Positions 25,997 through 37,332 of a stretch of DNA of 61,646 nt are shown in pieces; position 1 is the first letter of the stretch, and the number at the start of each line of letters is the position of its first letter. The stretch is from Brevipalpus yothersi. Lineage: Eukaryota > Arthropoda > Arachnida > Trombidiformes > Tenuipalpidae. The stretch spans positions 120,252 to 181,897 of the forward strand of contig QZCP01000831.1 in the NCBI GenBank assembly GCA_003956705.1, in the 5' to 3' direction. The position numbers and the translations under genes are program-made. The notes beneath the pieces were generated by a model that was given only the letters and a program-made list of their open reading frames with translations, made no database searches and had not been told where the DNA came from.

Positions 25997-27023
25997 TCTT
26001 GCCCATAGTATATATGTGAGTGTGTGTGCCTGTGTTCATGATCCATCCTACATGCCACTTTCCCAGGCCAACAATTTGGATGATAATATAGGCAAGCCGA
26101 TCGGCGTTAGCTTGACTTGGCTTCACGATAAAAAGCCGGAGGGAAGCGGAATGAAAGTCACCGGATAAAGCGGCGCACTTCCAATGCACACACACACACA
26201 TACACCATGTACCCATAGGCCATAGGGCATCGAAGAAGAGAGAGAGAGAGACACACACACACACTCAATCGAACTATGGCCTTAAGCGATACCTGATACT
26301 CCAATCAGAGAGTCTATTCATTGAGAGAATTTTACAATCTTTCGAATTGATCTTTTCCTTCTCTGTTCAGTAGCTTTCTCTTTCTTTCTCTCTTTTGAGC
26401 TCTCTCTCTTTTCTTTGCCTTCTCTAATGGACTTCGGTGGCCCCTATTCAGAACACCCGAGATGCGAGACAAAGATCTCAAGTCTATCTTCAGCTTTCGA
26501 TTTGAGTCTTTTTTTTCTTCCCAAAGGCGACATCTTATCCGGCCATCACTTGGATGCTTCAATTGCACACTTTGTTCCGATCGTTTTGGGCATGTTAATT
26601 GCAATACATTCTACCATGATTCCACGAGCAAATGTGAGATTATTTGTTCACGGATCAAGGAATAATCATCAAGAAAAAAACGAGGTACTTTCGAGGGATG
26701 ACAGAGTAAATGCTCGAATTTCCGTAACCGTCAGTTACAGAAAAACGGGAAAAGAGCAAAACCATTCCACTTGATCAGTTTTTTACAATTGAATTATTTT
26801 TCCAGATTTTCTCTCAAATGCTTTATCTTTATTGGAAATTTTCTCATTTGAAGCAACAACATCGACCAGAAAAAGATTAGGGACACAGTTGCTCGCAAAT
26901 AAGGTCGCAAAAAGTTTCAATGGTAACATCATCCCTTTTATAACTCAAAATCTATGGCAAAAAATAAAGCAAAAGTTCGAGTCTAAGACTAACGAAGGTT
27001 CGTAGCAACTTTCGAGTAAGAAT

Positions 27024-27026
<3 letters not shown>
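25741..27026. other. Non-coding sequence before the assembly gap
   Basis: Pyrimidine-rich tracts, a (CT)n at about 25971-25996 and CA-rich patches near 26187-26202 and 26250-26265. The longer frames at 25586-26168 are open mainly because the sequence is low in A on this strand; I see no protein features in them. Confidence 0.5.

Positions 27027-27082
<56 letters not shown>
27027..27082. repeat. (GA)n microsatellite, left border of the gap
   Basis: A pure AG run that leads straight into the N stretch. Confidence 0.97.
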
Positions 27083-27758
27083 NNNNNNNNNNNNNNNNNN
27101 NNNNNNNNNNNNNNNNNNNNNNNNNNNNNNNNNNNNNNNNNNNNNNNNNNNNNNNNNNNNNNNNNNNNNNNNNNNNNNNNNNNNNNNNNNNNNNNNNNNN
27201 NNNNNNNNNNNNNNNNNNNNNNNNNNNNNNNNNNNNNNNNNNNNNNNNNNNNNNNNNNNNNNNNNNNNNNNNNNNNNNNNNNNNNNNNNNNNNNNNNNNN
27301 NNNNNNNNNNNNNNNNNNNNNNNNNNNNNNNNNNNNNNNNNNNNNNNNNNNNNNNNNNNNNNNNNNNNNNNNNNNNNNNNNNNNNNNNNNNNNNNNNNNN
27401 NNNNNNNNNNNNNNNNNNNNNNNNNNNNNNNNNNNNNNNNNNNNNNNNNNNNNNNNNNNNNNNNNNNNNNNNNNNNNNNNNNNNNNNNNNNNNNNNNNNN
27501 NNNNNNNNNNNNNNNNNNNNNNNNNNNNNNNNNNNNNNNNNNNNNNNNNNNNNNNNNNNNNNNNNNNNNNNNNNNNNNNNNNNNNNNNNNNNNNNNNNNN
27601 NNNNNNNNNNNNNNNNNNNNNNNNNNNNNNNNNNNNNNNNNNNNNNNNNNNNNNNNNNNNNNNNNNNNNNNNNNNNNNNNNNNNNNNNNNNNNNNNNNNN
27701 NNNNNNNNNNNNNNNNNNNNNNNNNNNNNNNNNNNNNNNNNNNNNNNNNNNNNNNNNN
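27083..27758. other. Assembly gap (676 N)
   Basis: Undetermined bases with (GA)n on both sides, so the assembly broke within a microsatellite or a longer GA-rich region. Open frames that run through it are artefacts. Confidence 0.99.

Positions 27759-27801
<43 letters not shown>
27759..27801. repeat. (GA)n microsatellite, right border of the gap
   Basis: A pure GA run directly after the N stretch. Confidence 0.97.
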
Positions 27802-27803
<2 letters not shown>

Positions 27804-28934
27804 TCGATGCCCGAAGCGAAAATTTGTCAAAAAGCAGTAGAAAGATATCAGTTTGTTGGGCTCAACAAATATTCCACTAAACAAACCACTAAATAGACAG
27901 AAGAAGAAAATAATTAGGATAGACTGGAAACGTTTTCAATAGGACCAGTAAGAATATTTTCGCTAGTTTGGACTCCTCTGACAATCCAGTGACCAAACAA
28001 GGGCTATCCCATGGGTCATAAGATTGCTGTATCCCCAGAGTGTAGATTACTTACATCGCGATTTGTGTGAGTGAATAGTTCATAAGGTACAGGTCAGAGA
28101 TCAAGGTTCAGAGGGAAGCATAGATTAACCCAGTAGATAATTTTTAGAAAAAGTAAAGGGCTCAGATCGAGTTGTTAAGTGATTACCATTTCCGATGGGC
28201 ACTGAGGATTAGTGAAACGTAAAACTGTGGCTTGTCTGTTGATGGTGAAGGGTGAGATGAAAATGAACACGGTAAGAGGAGAATTTCCTCAACATCACAT
28301 CATTGGACTTAGTTGACCACTGCTAAACAGATAGTTAAGACTATATTTGAAAGTACAACTGAAGATCAGTCAACTGACAAATAGTTGGATACATTCTAAC
28401 CCGTCAACATGTCAAACCCAAGTAGAGTCCACTGTTTGCAGCCTTAACCCTACCGTTTACCATCGTTTGACTAGAGGATGAAAATTTTTAAGCTTCCAGG
28501 AAAGGTATTAACTGGTAAAAACGTTTATCTTTGCTCTTTTCCTCTCTCTTTCTCCATTCGTTTATGAGAGATCTTGAAACCACAGGAAGAATCAGCAGGT
28601 ACTGCAGAGTGCGGGACAGTCTCTGAATTTTGACCTTTTAACTTCGTACGAGGAATGACAGCGACCCAACTAATACCCCAAAAATAAGGGTCACATGGGA
28701 GCATTTGTCTCTGTTTTGTGGCAAAAGAGAGCAAAAGCGAAAGCAAAATTGAGATTTAGAAAGAAAGTGAAAGTATGAGGCAAGTGTCTCACAGTGTAGA
28801 GAGAATTTATATAAAAGAAACAAGGGGCCGTTGAGATGAGGAACGATGATCTCTTTTCCAAATTTATGTATTCTTCTTTACTTTGTTTAACAAAAATTTT
28901 TCTTTTATCGGGAAACCATTTACATGAATGATAA
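27802..28934. other. Intergenic region 3' of Rpt5
   Basis: About 1.1 kb with no recognisable gene. The 3' UTR of the minus-strand proteasome gene must lie at the right end. Confidence 0.5.
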
Positions 28935-30487
28935 TTAAGCATAATAGTTAAGATTAGTTTTCTTCTTGGCTTGCACTTCTAGGATAGCATCCATGAAATC
29001 TTCATGAGTTACTATGCTAGCGTTACGTCGGAGGGCAATCATACCAGCTTCAACGCATACCGCTTTACATTGAGCACCGTTGAAATCATCGGTACATCTA
29101 GCTAATTCTTCGAAATTGACTTCAGGATCCACATTCATTCTTCTGGAGTGGATCTGCATAATGCGAGATCGAGCTTCCTCATTTGGATGTGGAAACTCTA
29201 TTTTACGATCTAATCGGCCTGAACGAAGAAGAGCAGGATCCAAGATATCAACTCGATTAGTTGCTGCTATAACTTTGATGTCAGATTGTGAGCTGAAACC
29301 GTCCAATTGATTGAGCAGTTCCAACATGGTACGCTGAACTTCACGATCACCAGCCTTTTCACTGTCAAATCTTTTTGTTCCAATAGCGTCTAATTCATCG
29401 ATGAAAATGATAGCTGGCACTTTTTCCTTGGCAAGAGCGAAGGCATCTCGAACCAGCTTAGCACCATCACCGATGAACATCTGAACCAATTGTGGGCCAG
29501 CGAGCTTAAGAAAAGTTGATTTGGTTTGGGCAGCACAGGCACGGGCCATCAGCGTTTTACCTGTTCCAGGTGGACCATAGAGAAGAACTCCCTTTGGAGG
29601 CTGAATACCCAAGTTTTCGAATTTTTCCTTGTGAGTCATTGGTAAAACGACAGCTTCGATAAGCTCCTGAATTTGTTTATCCAAACCACCGATATCATTG
29701 TACTGCTCAGTCGGTCTCTCGTCTACTTCCATAGCTTTCACACGAGAATCATATTCAGGTGGCAAAGTTTCGAGCACTAAATAAGAATCTTTGTTCACAC
29801 CGACCAAGTCACCAGGTTTGAGTTTTTCTGGCTCAACCAAACCAATCACAGGCAAGAAATAAGTCTACAATATCAAGAACATCAAGGTACAAGGTTAATA
29901 CTTGTGTGATCATGATGAAAGTGTGAAAATAAACTCACTTGTCTAGTTGAGGTTTTAATAACAGCTGATTTACCCTTTCTCTGTGAATCTAAGTCAATGT
30001 GTCCTCCATCTTCTTGCTGTTGTTCCTCAGTATCAAGTAATTCGATTACATTGGACACCAGATAGGGTAAAGTTTTGTTAACTTTAATCTTTTCCGTGTT
30101 CTCTTTAGTTTTCTCACGTTGAGCTTGAAGTTCATGAGTGATTCGCATCACTTCGCTTCTCATTATTTTCACTTCATTGTCAAGCAATCTAGTGCGACTC
30201 ATAATTTCATCATTGGACATTTTGGCCACATCCTCGCCAATATTCTACCAACATTTGAATGAAGGAAGAGAAGGAAAATAAGAAATTAGTATCATAATGT
30301 CCACAAAATATTTAAACCAATCACTACACATGATGCTTGTCTCGAATTGCTTTGTCATCCGACAACCATCAATATGAGTGGGATCATGAGAGTGTTAACT
30401 TATCGAAGAAAAATATCATAATCACACCAACCCCCATCAACTACTACTCACCTCAAGGTCTTCCATTTTCGCATCTGTATCAACCAT
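28935..30487 (-). CDS. Rpt5: 26S proteasome regulatory subunit 6A (Rpt5/PSMC3)
   Basis: Three exons, 30452-30487, 29939-30244 and 28935-29864, join in phase to give 423 residues (fly about 428, human 439). The order is an N-terminal coiled coil (TRLLDNEVKIMRSEVMRITH), the OB-fold region (VIKTSTRQTYFLPVIGLVEP) and the AAA ATPase domain with Walker A GPPGTGKT at about residues 211-218, Walker B IIFIDELDAIG at about 266-276, and the arginine-finger segment LLRSGRLDRKIEFP. The C-terminus LNYYA carries the HbYX motif that docks into the 20S alpha ring and helps open the gate. The product is one of six ATPases of the 19S base that unfold and translocate ubiquitinated proteins. All catalytic motifs are intact. 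Start ATG at 30487 gives MVDTDAKMEDLE. Confidence 0.97.
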
Positions 30488-31635
30488 CTTCACTTAATGT
30501 CACCTAAAATTCACCAACACAATTAATTTGATTCAGATAAACACAAATATTAATCACACCAACCAAGATCGTTGATCTTCTTCAACCAGAAAAGCCGCTT
30601 CAAGAGATTCCAATTGCACTGAAGCGCTCATGTGGCCACTTGATGAACTAGATATTTTAACCAGAAAGTTTAAATTTTAAAAGTTTCTCGGATTTCATGA
30701 GGCTTTGCGATTTTTTTAGGGCTTTTTTTCTTAGATTTCTTAGATTAGATGAGATAAAGAGCTAGATATTTGAATTCTTGAAAATTTTCGAAAAGCTGGA
30801 TAGATTTCATCTTCACAAGCGTTTCATGTTGAGGATTTGAATCAAGTTTTGCCTCACTTGGGCTCGGGTGTGTAATCGATGAGAAAGTTCTAATTTCGAG
30901 AATAGTTCTAATAGCTCAAGAACTCTGGGAAAAGTGTTGAGAAGTATTACTGGAGTAAGATAGGAGAAAAACAGAGGGATGATAGACTGAATATCAGGAC
31001 TAACAGCCAGCTGATAGCTTCATTATTCGATTTGACTGTGGACATTTTCTCCGATTCGATGCTGTGATATGATCGAATAGTCAAGTCAGCATTTATCTAA
31101 AGTTTTGGAGACCCAGAGAAAAGATTCGCTAGGATCAGGAATTTTACAAGTTTAGTGGACTAGAACAGGTGACAAGGATGTATTACTTTGGTGAGTCAAT
31201 TCATCCATCTACAACAAAAACTCATCTAACAAGAGGGTGTAAGAGGAAAACGAAGGCAAGTAATTAGATTCAAAGATTTCATAATCGATAACCTTCAATA
31301 ATCTAGATGATGGGACGAAGCTGTGTTTCGTAATTGAAGTGTATAAAATGGCTTAAATGAGCGTAACAGTAAAAGACTAGAAGTTTTACTTGCTAAAGTA
31401 TTGAGAGAATCTCAAGTCATAGTTTGTTAAAAAAATTCAAGAATAATTGCTGTTCATGGAATTAAGTAACGAAGCGGAAGATTCCGATGAAGAAAAGTAA
31501 TATGGAAAATCAGTGTTTCCAATTCAAATTATACCCATGAATCTGAAGCAGCCATAAAAAACAATTGATGAATTAAGGAATGTTTAGAAAATGAAGAATG
31601 GATTCGAGTCTAGCGAATTATATTTGTAATAATTG
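30488..31635. other. Intergenic region between Rpt5 and S-formylglutathione hydrolase
   Basis: About 1.1 kb holding the Rpt5 promoter side and the hydrolase 3' UTR. I see no gene or strong motif. Confidence 0.5.
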
Positions 31636-33194
31636 TCAAAGATTATGTTGACATTGTTTTCCATTTTCTGTGTTTCTCCGTAAGAACTGCAAGTGATGCC
31701 TGAAATGAGAACCAACGAAGCTGCTCACAAAAAACCAGCCATGACCATATCCTTCCTGAAGATTGAATTGAATTGAGAAATTAGCCTTGATGCACGAATC
31801 GATCAATACATAAGGCTTAAAATCACCATTCTTGATGAACTTATCTCCAGCACCCTTTAGTGAAGAAATGAGAACAAGGTTATTAGAAAAAATGTTAAGA
31901 AAATAGGTTGCATACCTTGGAATTGGTCTGACTAACCTGATCTACTCTCAAATGTAAGTCTGGCCCTTTGTAATTTTGAATGAGGTCATCTAGTTCCCAT
32001 TTTTTTATTTCCTCATCGTCATCACCAAAAAAAGCTCGATACGCTTTGTTGCCAAGCTTAACTTTCATAATACCATACGGTGGAGCGAGAGCACTGCAAG
32101 ATTTGAACATGCAAGGATTTTTGACAGATAACATTATCGCTCCATGTCCTCCTGAAGAGAGAAGAGAGAAAAAGAGATATTTCAAGTGTTTTACGATAAA
32201 ACCGAACAAGCAAAATAATACACCCTTACCCATACTGTATCCCATGATTGAACGGTTATCTTTTTCAATGAAGGAAAAATGATTCTCAATCGAGGGTATG
32301 AATTCATCCCTCAGATAAGAATACATTTTCAAGTGTTCAGACCAGGGACCTTTCTGGACATCAACATAAAAATTCGCAATCAAATGTTTCTCGAACTCTG
32401 GATAATCAATCGTAACGTTACGAGGTGCAGTGTCTGGTCCAACGACACATATACCAAGCTCTGAAGCGTAACGTTGAAATCCCGTTCTTGTCACAATATC
32501 TTCCTCTGTTGTTGCGAAACCTGTAGCAAGGGAAGTCAAGAATTATCAGATAACTGATTACTGTTATCGAGAAAAACTATATCATACATGCATATTATGG
32601 TCTCATATTAACAGGTAAGATAGCTTATCGATCTGTTTTCACAACTCGAAACGAACAGACTTCCTTTTCGTCGAGTTCGCGATCTGTTCAAGTGAAAAGA
32701 TCATAGTTTGATATTTGTTTGAAAAGTGGAACTGAAACAATCCATTCACAAGTTTTTATCAGAATTCTATTTGATTCATTATTCCTCATTTTTCATCAAG
32801 ACATGAGCGGGGGGAAGCATGATGAGACACAGACATGTTTCAGGATTTGTTATACAGAATAGGCTGCCTTGACAATCAATGTGATTGAAAATCCACTACT
32901 TATTGTACATGTATCATGATCAGTTGGTAGAACATCAGGATTGAGATGAGATTAATGAGACAGTCGAAACTTACCGGATAAGAAGTAAATAACTGGCACT
33001 TTATGGGATTCCAAAGCAATTGGAGGAATGTAAATTGAAAAATTCATATCACAATTAAGTTCTTTGCTAAAATGTTTGAACACTTGCTGATATCCACCGA
33101 AACATTTTCTACTGTATACTAGATGAAAACAGCTCTTTGAAATATGGTCACCATTGGTGGTCATAGTTTGAGTGGTGATAGACTTTGATTCCAT
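31636..33194 (-). CDS. ESD: S-formylglutathione hydrolase (esterase D)
   Basis: Four exons, 32975-33194, 32230-32520, 31937-32151 and 31636-31854, join in phase to give 314 residues (human esterase D 282). The enzyme hydrolyses S-formylglutathione to formate and glutathione in the cytosolic formaldehyde detoxification route. Evidence for the alpha/beta-hydrolase fold is KCFGGYQQVFKHFSKELNC near the start, VIYFLSG, GPDTAPRNV, KMYSYLRDE, the nucleophile elbow GYSMGGHGA (Ser169), DQGAGDKFI (Asp246) and LQEGYGHGWFF (His280), so the triad is complete. The usual LTCTEEN segment after the oxyanion strand reads FATTEED, so the Cys commonly seen there is missing. An N-terminal extension of about 30 residues precedes the conserved start; the ATG at 33162-33164 is an alternative start. 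The last intron lies between Gln242 and Gly243. Confidence 0.93.
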
Positions 33195-34305
33195 ATCGTA
33201 TATGTAGCCTACCAGTGTTTAGCTGATTAATTTGAAGGATTAAAATTAAGCTGCGTATGAAATAATATATGAACACCCGACAATTAATCGAATTTAAACA
33301 GAGGTTCCATCACATTCTATGGATGCCGGTAAGATTTATCAGACGTTTTCCGATTACACAGCTATCGAACATGTATAAACACACACACACATTCATGAAT
33401 GGTCACCAGGAAAACTAGCCATCATTATCATCATCTATTGTATACACAGGATATGAATGGAATATAATAAAATATTCCGTTATTCACAATAGAAGCTTGT
33501 ATCAAGATAAGAAAACGTGAAATGTGAGTAGATGTCTTCATGATTGAAATTGGACTTGGAAAGTTGATGGATTACAAGCTTGTGATCACTATCATCATCA
33601 TCAACTCACTTGCCTTGCGCTTTTCTCACACACACTAATGAATAAAAAAGAGAGAGAGAGAAGAAAAAGTTTTTGCTTTTTATTGCCTATTAGTAGAGTG
33701 AAATGTATGTAGGAAAGAATATTCTGAACAATTTTACTTAACTACTTGTGAAAAGGTAGATCAGTAGATTGGTAGATAGGAAGATAGAGATCGAGGAGAG
33801 AGAAAGACAGCTTATCATTCAGGTGAAAAGCTCTTTTTGAGCCCATTTTTACTAGTTCAATAGTTTACTGGAAAGCTTTGGTGAAGTTTGGTACTTTTCA
33901 CACTCAGATGAATTTTTTTTTCAGTGAAAGTTACATGAGCACGATATTTTTTTTCTTTCTATATATCTCTCTCGTTCGTAATATATTTTACCGGTAATTC
34001 AAATATTGGGCGAGATAGTTCTGATTTGACTTGGAACATGGATAACAACAATGTTTGATGCAAAGAATAACCGGTTGAACTATTTTGGATGAACGCAAAT
34101 CAAACAAATAACTCGATAATTTGAAATAATTATAGTGCTTGTAGATGGAAGAAGTTTCTTTTGTATAATTTGTTCAGCCAAGTTGTGGGGGGCAAAGTAT
34201 GGTGGTGAACAAAAAAATTTAGAAAAGAACTCATTTTCTTCAACTTAACAGTCCATTTTAACCTGTGAGGTTACGGAAAGACAAGAAAAAAAAATTATTT
34301 GATGA
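33195..34305. other. Intergenic region between hydrolase and MRPL17
   Basis: About 1.1 kb without a supportable gene. It includes the hydrolase 5' flank, a short CA tract near 33381-33392 and AT-rich sequence. Confidence 0.5.
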
Positions 34306-35186
34306 CTAGCTTGCAGATGATGAGGTTGAATTTTCGGGCCTGAGCTCACTTGGCTGAGCCGAATTATGCATGTCATCGTCAGGTTTAATGTCATCAGGCT
34401 GATTGTTTTGAGCTTTCTTTTGATTGATGAAATCCTGCTTAGCAGCATCTAACAAAATGTTCGTGAGATAATATTTTTTCGATGAATGAGTTGGAGGGAT
34501 GATAGGAGGTAGAGGATTATCTTTTAGCTCAAGAACAGCCAAGCCGTCGCGTGATAGTAGTGGAGTTGGTCTTGCATCATAGTCCACATCTGTAGGAATA
34601 CTAAGTCGCCATAATTTGGTAAATGAAGTATCATACTCTATATAACGAGGAACTAATACTTTGAAAAGCTTGTGAACCAATTGTTTTTCCTAGAGTGAGA
34701 GAAAATTTAGAAAAAAAAATAGGAGGATGTTAAAATGAGTTCTGATGGCGCAAAAGATGTCTAGCCAACCTACCTTGAGAAAAAAATCTGCCCTCTCCAT
34801 CGTTGGAATATGTTTGTCACCATATCTTATGGCATCAGCAATTAGCTGAGGAAAAAAGATAAAAAAATGAAATGATTATCCAAGTAACACAAAAAAAAAT
34901 AATTGTTCACCAAGCATTGTCTCATCAAGATTCTTTGATATCATACCCTTTCTGCATATTCACGAACTGCAACACACTGATGATAATGATATTTAATGCG
35001 TTCATACTTCAATAATTCGGTCATCTTGAAGGCAATCGGAATCAGACGATCACATTCTCGAATATGCCATCGATTTTTGAGTACAATCGGCTTCCGATGG
35101 ACAGTCACATTAGGTGGCAATGCCGGTATCAATTTACGATGCGGCGTTGGTGGTATGACAAGATTTTTATTGAAAAAGCGGACCAT
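34306..35186 (-). CDS. MRPL17: Mitochondrial ribosomal protein bL17m (MRPL17)
   Basis: Three exons, 34947-35186, 34774-34845 and 34306-34689, all phase 0, give 231 residues. Similarity to animal MRPL17 is seen across the junctions: LLKYERIKYHYHQCVAVREY corresponds to the helix with the HERI motif, then LIADAIRYGD, TMERADFFLKEKQLVHKLF, KVLVPRY and AVLELKDNPLPP. It is a component of the large mitochondrial ribosomal subunit. The protein is longer than the human one (175) because of an N-terminal lead and an acidic, Asn/Ser/Pro-rich C-terminal tail of about 50 residues that looks disordered. The start ATG at 35184-35186 is the first Met in the frame (MVRFFNKN), and the basic/hydrophobic N-terminus is compatible with mitochondrial import. 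Confidence 0.92.
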
Positions 35187-36193
35187 ACTGAATAATTCCA
35201 CAGGCACACAAACAATTCACCACAAATTGATCATACCAAGTGACAAGTAAAAAAACAAATCAAACAATCACTTGATCATCGAAACCAAATTAGTCAACAC
35301 AAAATCAGAAAATCAAAACAAAACATCGTAAGCATGCTTCCGTACAAGCAGCAACTTTTGCAATTTCTACATAAACACTAGGTGACGCTGTTCAAAATGG
35401 TCTAAAATCGCGATCGAATTATGGTCGAATTAACGTGATCGTTAGATGATAAATGTTAGAACTTTTTTGAACGAAAACTTTTAAGACGTTTTTACCATTG
35501 ACTCCATAGATTTGAGAATTGGCGTGGAAGTTTCGAATCTGGGGTGCTGAATGCAAGCAACCTTGAACTTTGATCAACTGGATCGAATATGTTCCATGCC
35601 TTATTCATGGTTCTAAGTTTTGGAGATACTAAGCTGTTCAGATCGATTGCGACATATCGGTGATTGAAAAAATTATTGGTTTGACTGCAAACGTAGTAAG
35701 GAATAGCTTGTCTCTCTCTCTCTCTCTCATACCTGCATTTGTTGACTCTTTTCCCGTGTCATCCGGTGGAAAATATTTGGGACTTTTATAATTCTGGAAC
35801 ATTGTTCGTGCTTCGATTTTTTAAATGAGGAGCCTTATCACAACTCTTAGGACTTATCAGGATAATTCGAATTTCCAGAAAAAATATGCAACATCTCACG
35901 AGGAGAGTTCTCGATGGGAGAGAACTTTTCACCAACTTCTGCAGCTGATTGATTGAATCGTTCGGTAATCGTTCCCTGAGGATGGTTCGTTGAATTATTT
36001 TTGATCCAGTTTAATGAATTTTGTCTCTCGGACAGATTGAGCAGAAGAAAGTAATTCTTTTTCAATGATAAACCCAGCTTGAGGATGAAAGAGAAAGAAT
36101 TTTCATAGTAGAAGGATATTACATACTCTTATCATCTCCATTGTGAAGATTAAAATGATTCCAAGACATCTGAATATAATCTAGTTTACCATT
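35187..36193. other. Intergenic region between MRPL17 and a small membrane protein gene
   Basis: A divergent interval: the gene on the left is on the minus strand and the one on the right on the plus strand, so both promoters lie here. A (CT)n run is at about 35711-35728. No other gene is supported. Confidence 0.5.
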
Positions 36194-36710
36194 ATGACTC
36201 TGATTGAGGCATTAATCTGTGCCTCTGTGGTGGTCATCGTGAATGGGAATGTTTTCAAATTACCGGATCCACCAAACGATGTGATAGGAAATCAAGAAGA
36301 GCTGATCAAACAATATCACGATTATTATCAAGAATACAATGCTAGACAGCCAGATGAAGAAATAAAGAAAGGCAGTTCTATTCCATGGTATTTTATCAAA
36401 ACTATTGCATTCATTATAATAATTATTGCACTAATGTACTCAATATTCATCTTAGCCATTCACATTTACAATACATTGCTGGGTCAGTCATCATTTCATG
36501 GTCAATTCTTTATCCATCTCTAATCATTTCAAATTATATCATCACTTTCGAACAGGCTACAATCGACTCACATCTCTACGAACTAAAGTGATGAATCAAT
36601 TGCCTCCTGGACAAGGATATGATACATCAGGCAAACTAATCAGATACACACCTCTACGCAAAGAAGTTAAAGCATACGATAAATTGATGAAAACTCTACA
36701 CAATATGTGA
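36194..36710 (+). CDS. Small type I membrane protein (unrecognised)
   Basis: Two exons, 36194-36482 and 36556-36710, join in phase (CTG G|GTCAGT to AACAG|GC) to give 147 residues. I do not recognise the family. Residues 1-18 form a signal peptide (MTLIEALICASVVVIVNG). A charged lumenal or extracellular stretch of about 47 residues follows (QEELIKQYHDYYQEYNARQ), then a strong membrane helix at about residues 66-90 (WYFIKTIAFIIIIIALMYSI). The tail is basic, with QLPPGQGYDTSGKLIRYTPL then a Lys-rich end. A polyadenylation signal AATAAA at 36849-36854 fits this gene. Topology suggests a short cytosolic tail that could bind a partner. Function is unknown. Confidence 0.75.
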
Positions 36711-36848
36711 CCGTGGACAAAGTTTCTCCTTCCTCTGAATCCTTCATCAATTCCGAATTTTTACCTCCAATTAAAAAAGTTTTTCTAATCATATTAATCT
36801 GATTGTAAAAATTTTCCGGAATTGTCAAAATTATCAGAATTTTGGGCC

Positions 36849-36854
36849 AATAAA
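36849..36854 (+). terminator. Polyadenylation signal AATAAA
   Basis: A canonical hexamer 139 bases after the stop of the small type I membrane protein gene. Confidence 0.55.
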
Positions 36855-37332
36855 CTCCCGCCACTAAGATCTGTTCCATGGATCTGATAGTTATCATGTC
36901 AAGTGTTTCTGTGATGTTGAACCGCGTGCTTTTGTTGATCTTTCGAAAAAATTTGATCATTTCATCATCGACTGAACTCGATGATGTAGATTTTAATTTA
37001 TTGTTGTGATCAATGAGGATAATTAAGATGTTATATGGACTTTAAGATCTAATTTGAATAGATCGAGCAATTTTAATGTTTGTGTTTAAGGATATGATAT
37101 CAGTCTCCGGTGAACGCCTATCAGGTGATGTGATTTGTGATTTGTGTTTGAGTGTCTGGATTACTTTCTCAACTGTATAATCAATGATTTATCATCATTC
37201 GTGGTAGATTTGATGATTCAAAATCATTCTCACATCTTCATCAACCCATCTTTGAGCAACTCAATCGGTATTCATTTGTGATACTCGTCCTCATATAGCC
37301 ACTGCCATCCCATAATAGTAATAATAAGCAAG
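36855..37332. other. Intergenic region before Sec10
   Basis: Presumed promoter and 5' UTR of the exocyst gene. No gene or clear core promoter motif is seen. Confidence 0.45.

Noticed and set aside
25586..26168. Overlapping plus-strand frames of 119 and 140 codons
   Set aside because: Stops are rare because the strand is pyrimidine-rich; no protein features, and the stretch overlaps non-coding element B.
26952..27884. Frames of 272 and 310 codons crossing the N gap
   Set aside because: They consist of undetermined residues flanked by microsatellite translation.
36667..36960. 97-codon minus-strand frame
   Set aside because: It overlaps the end and 3' UTR of the plus-strand small membrane protein gene and has no features of its own.
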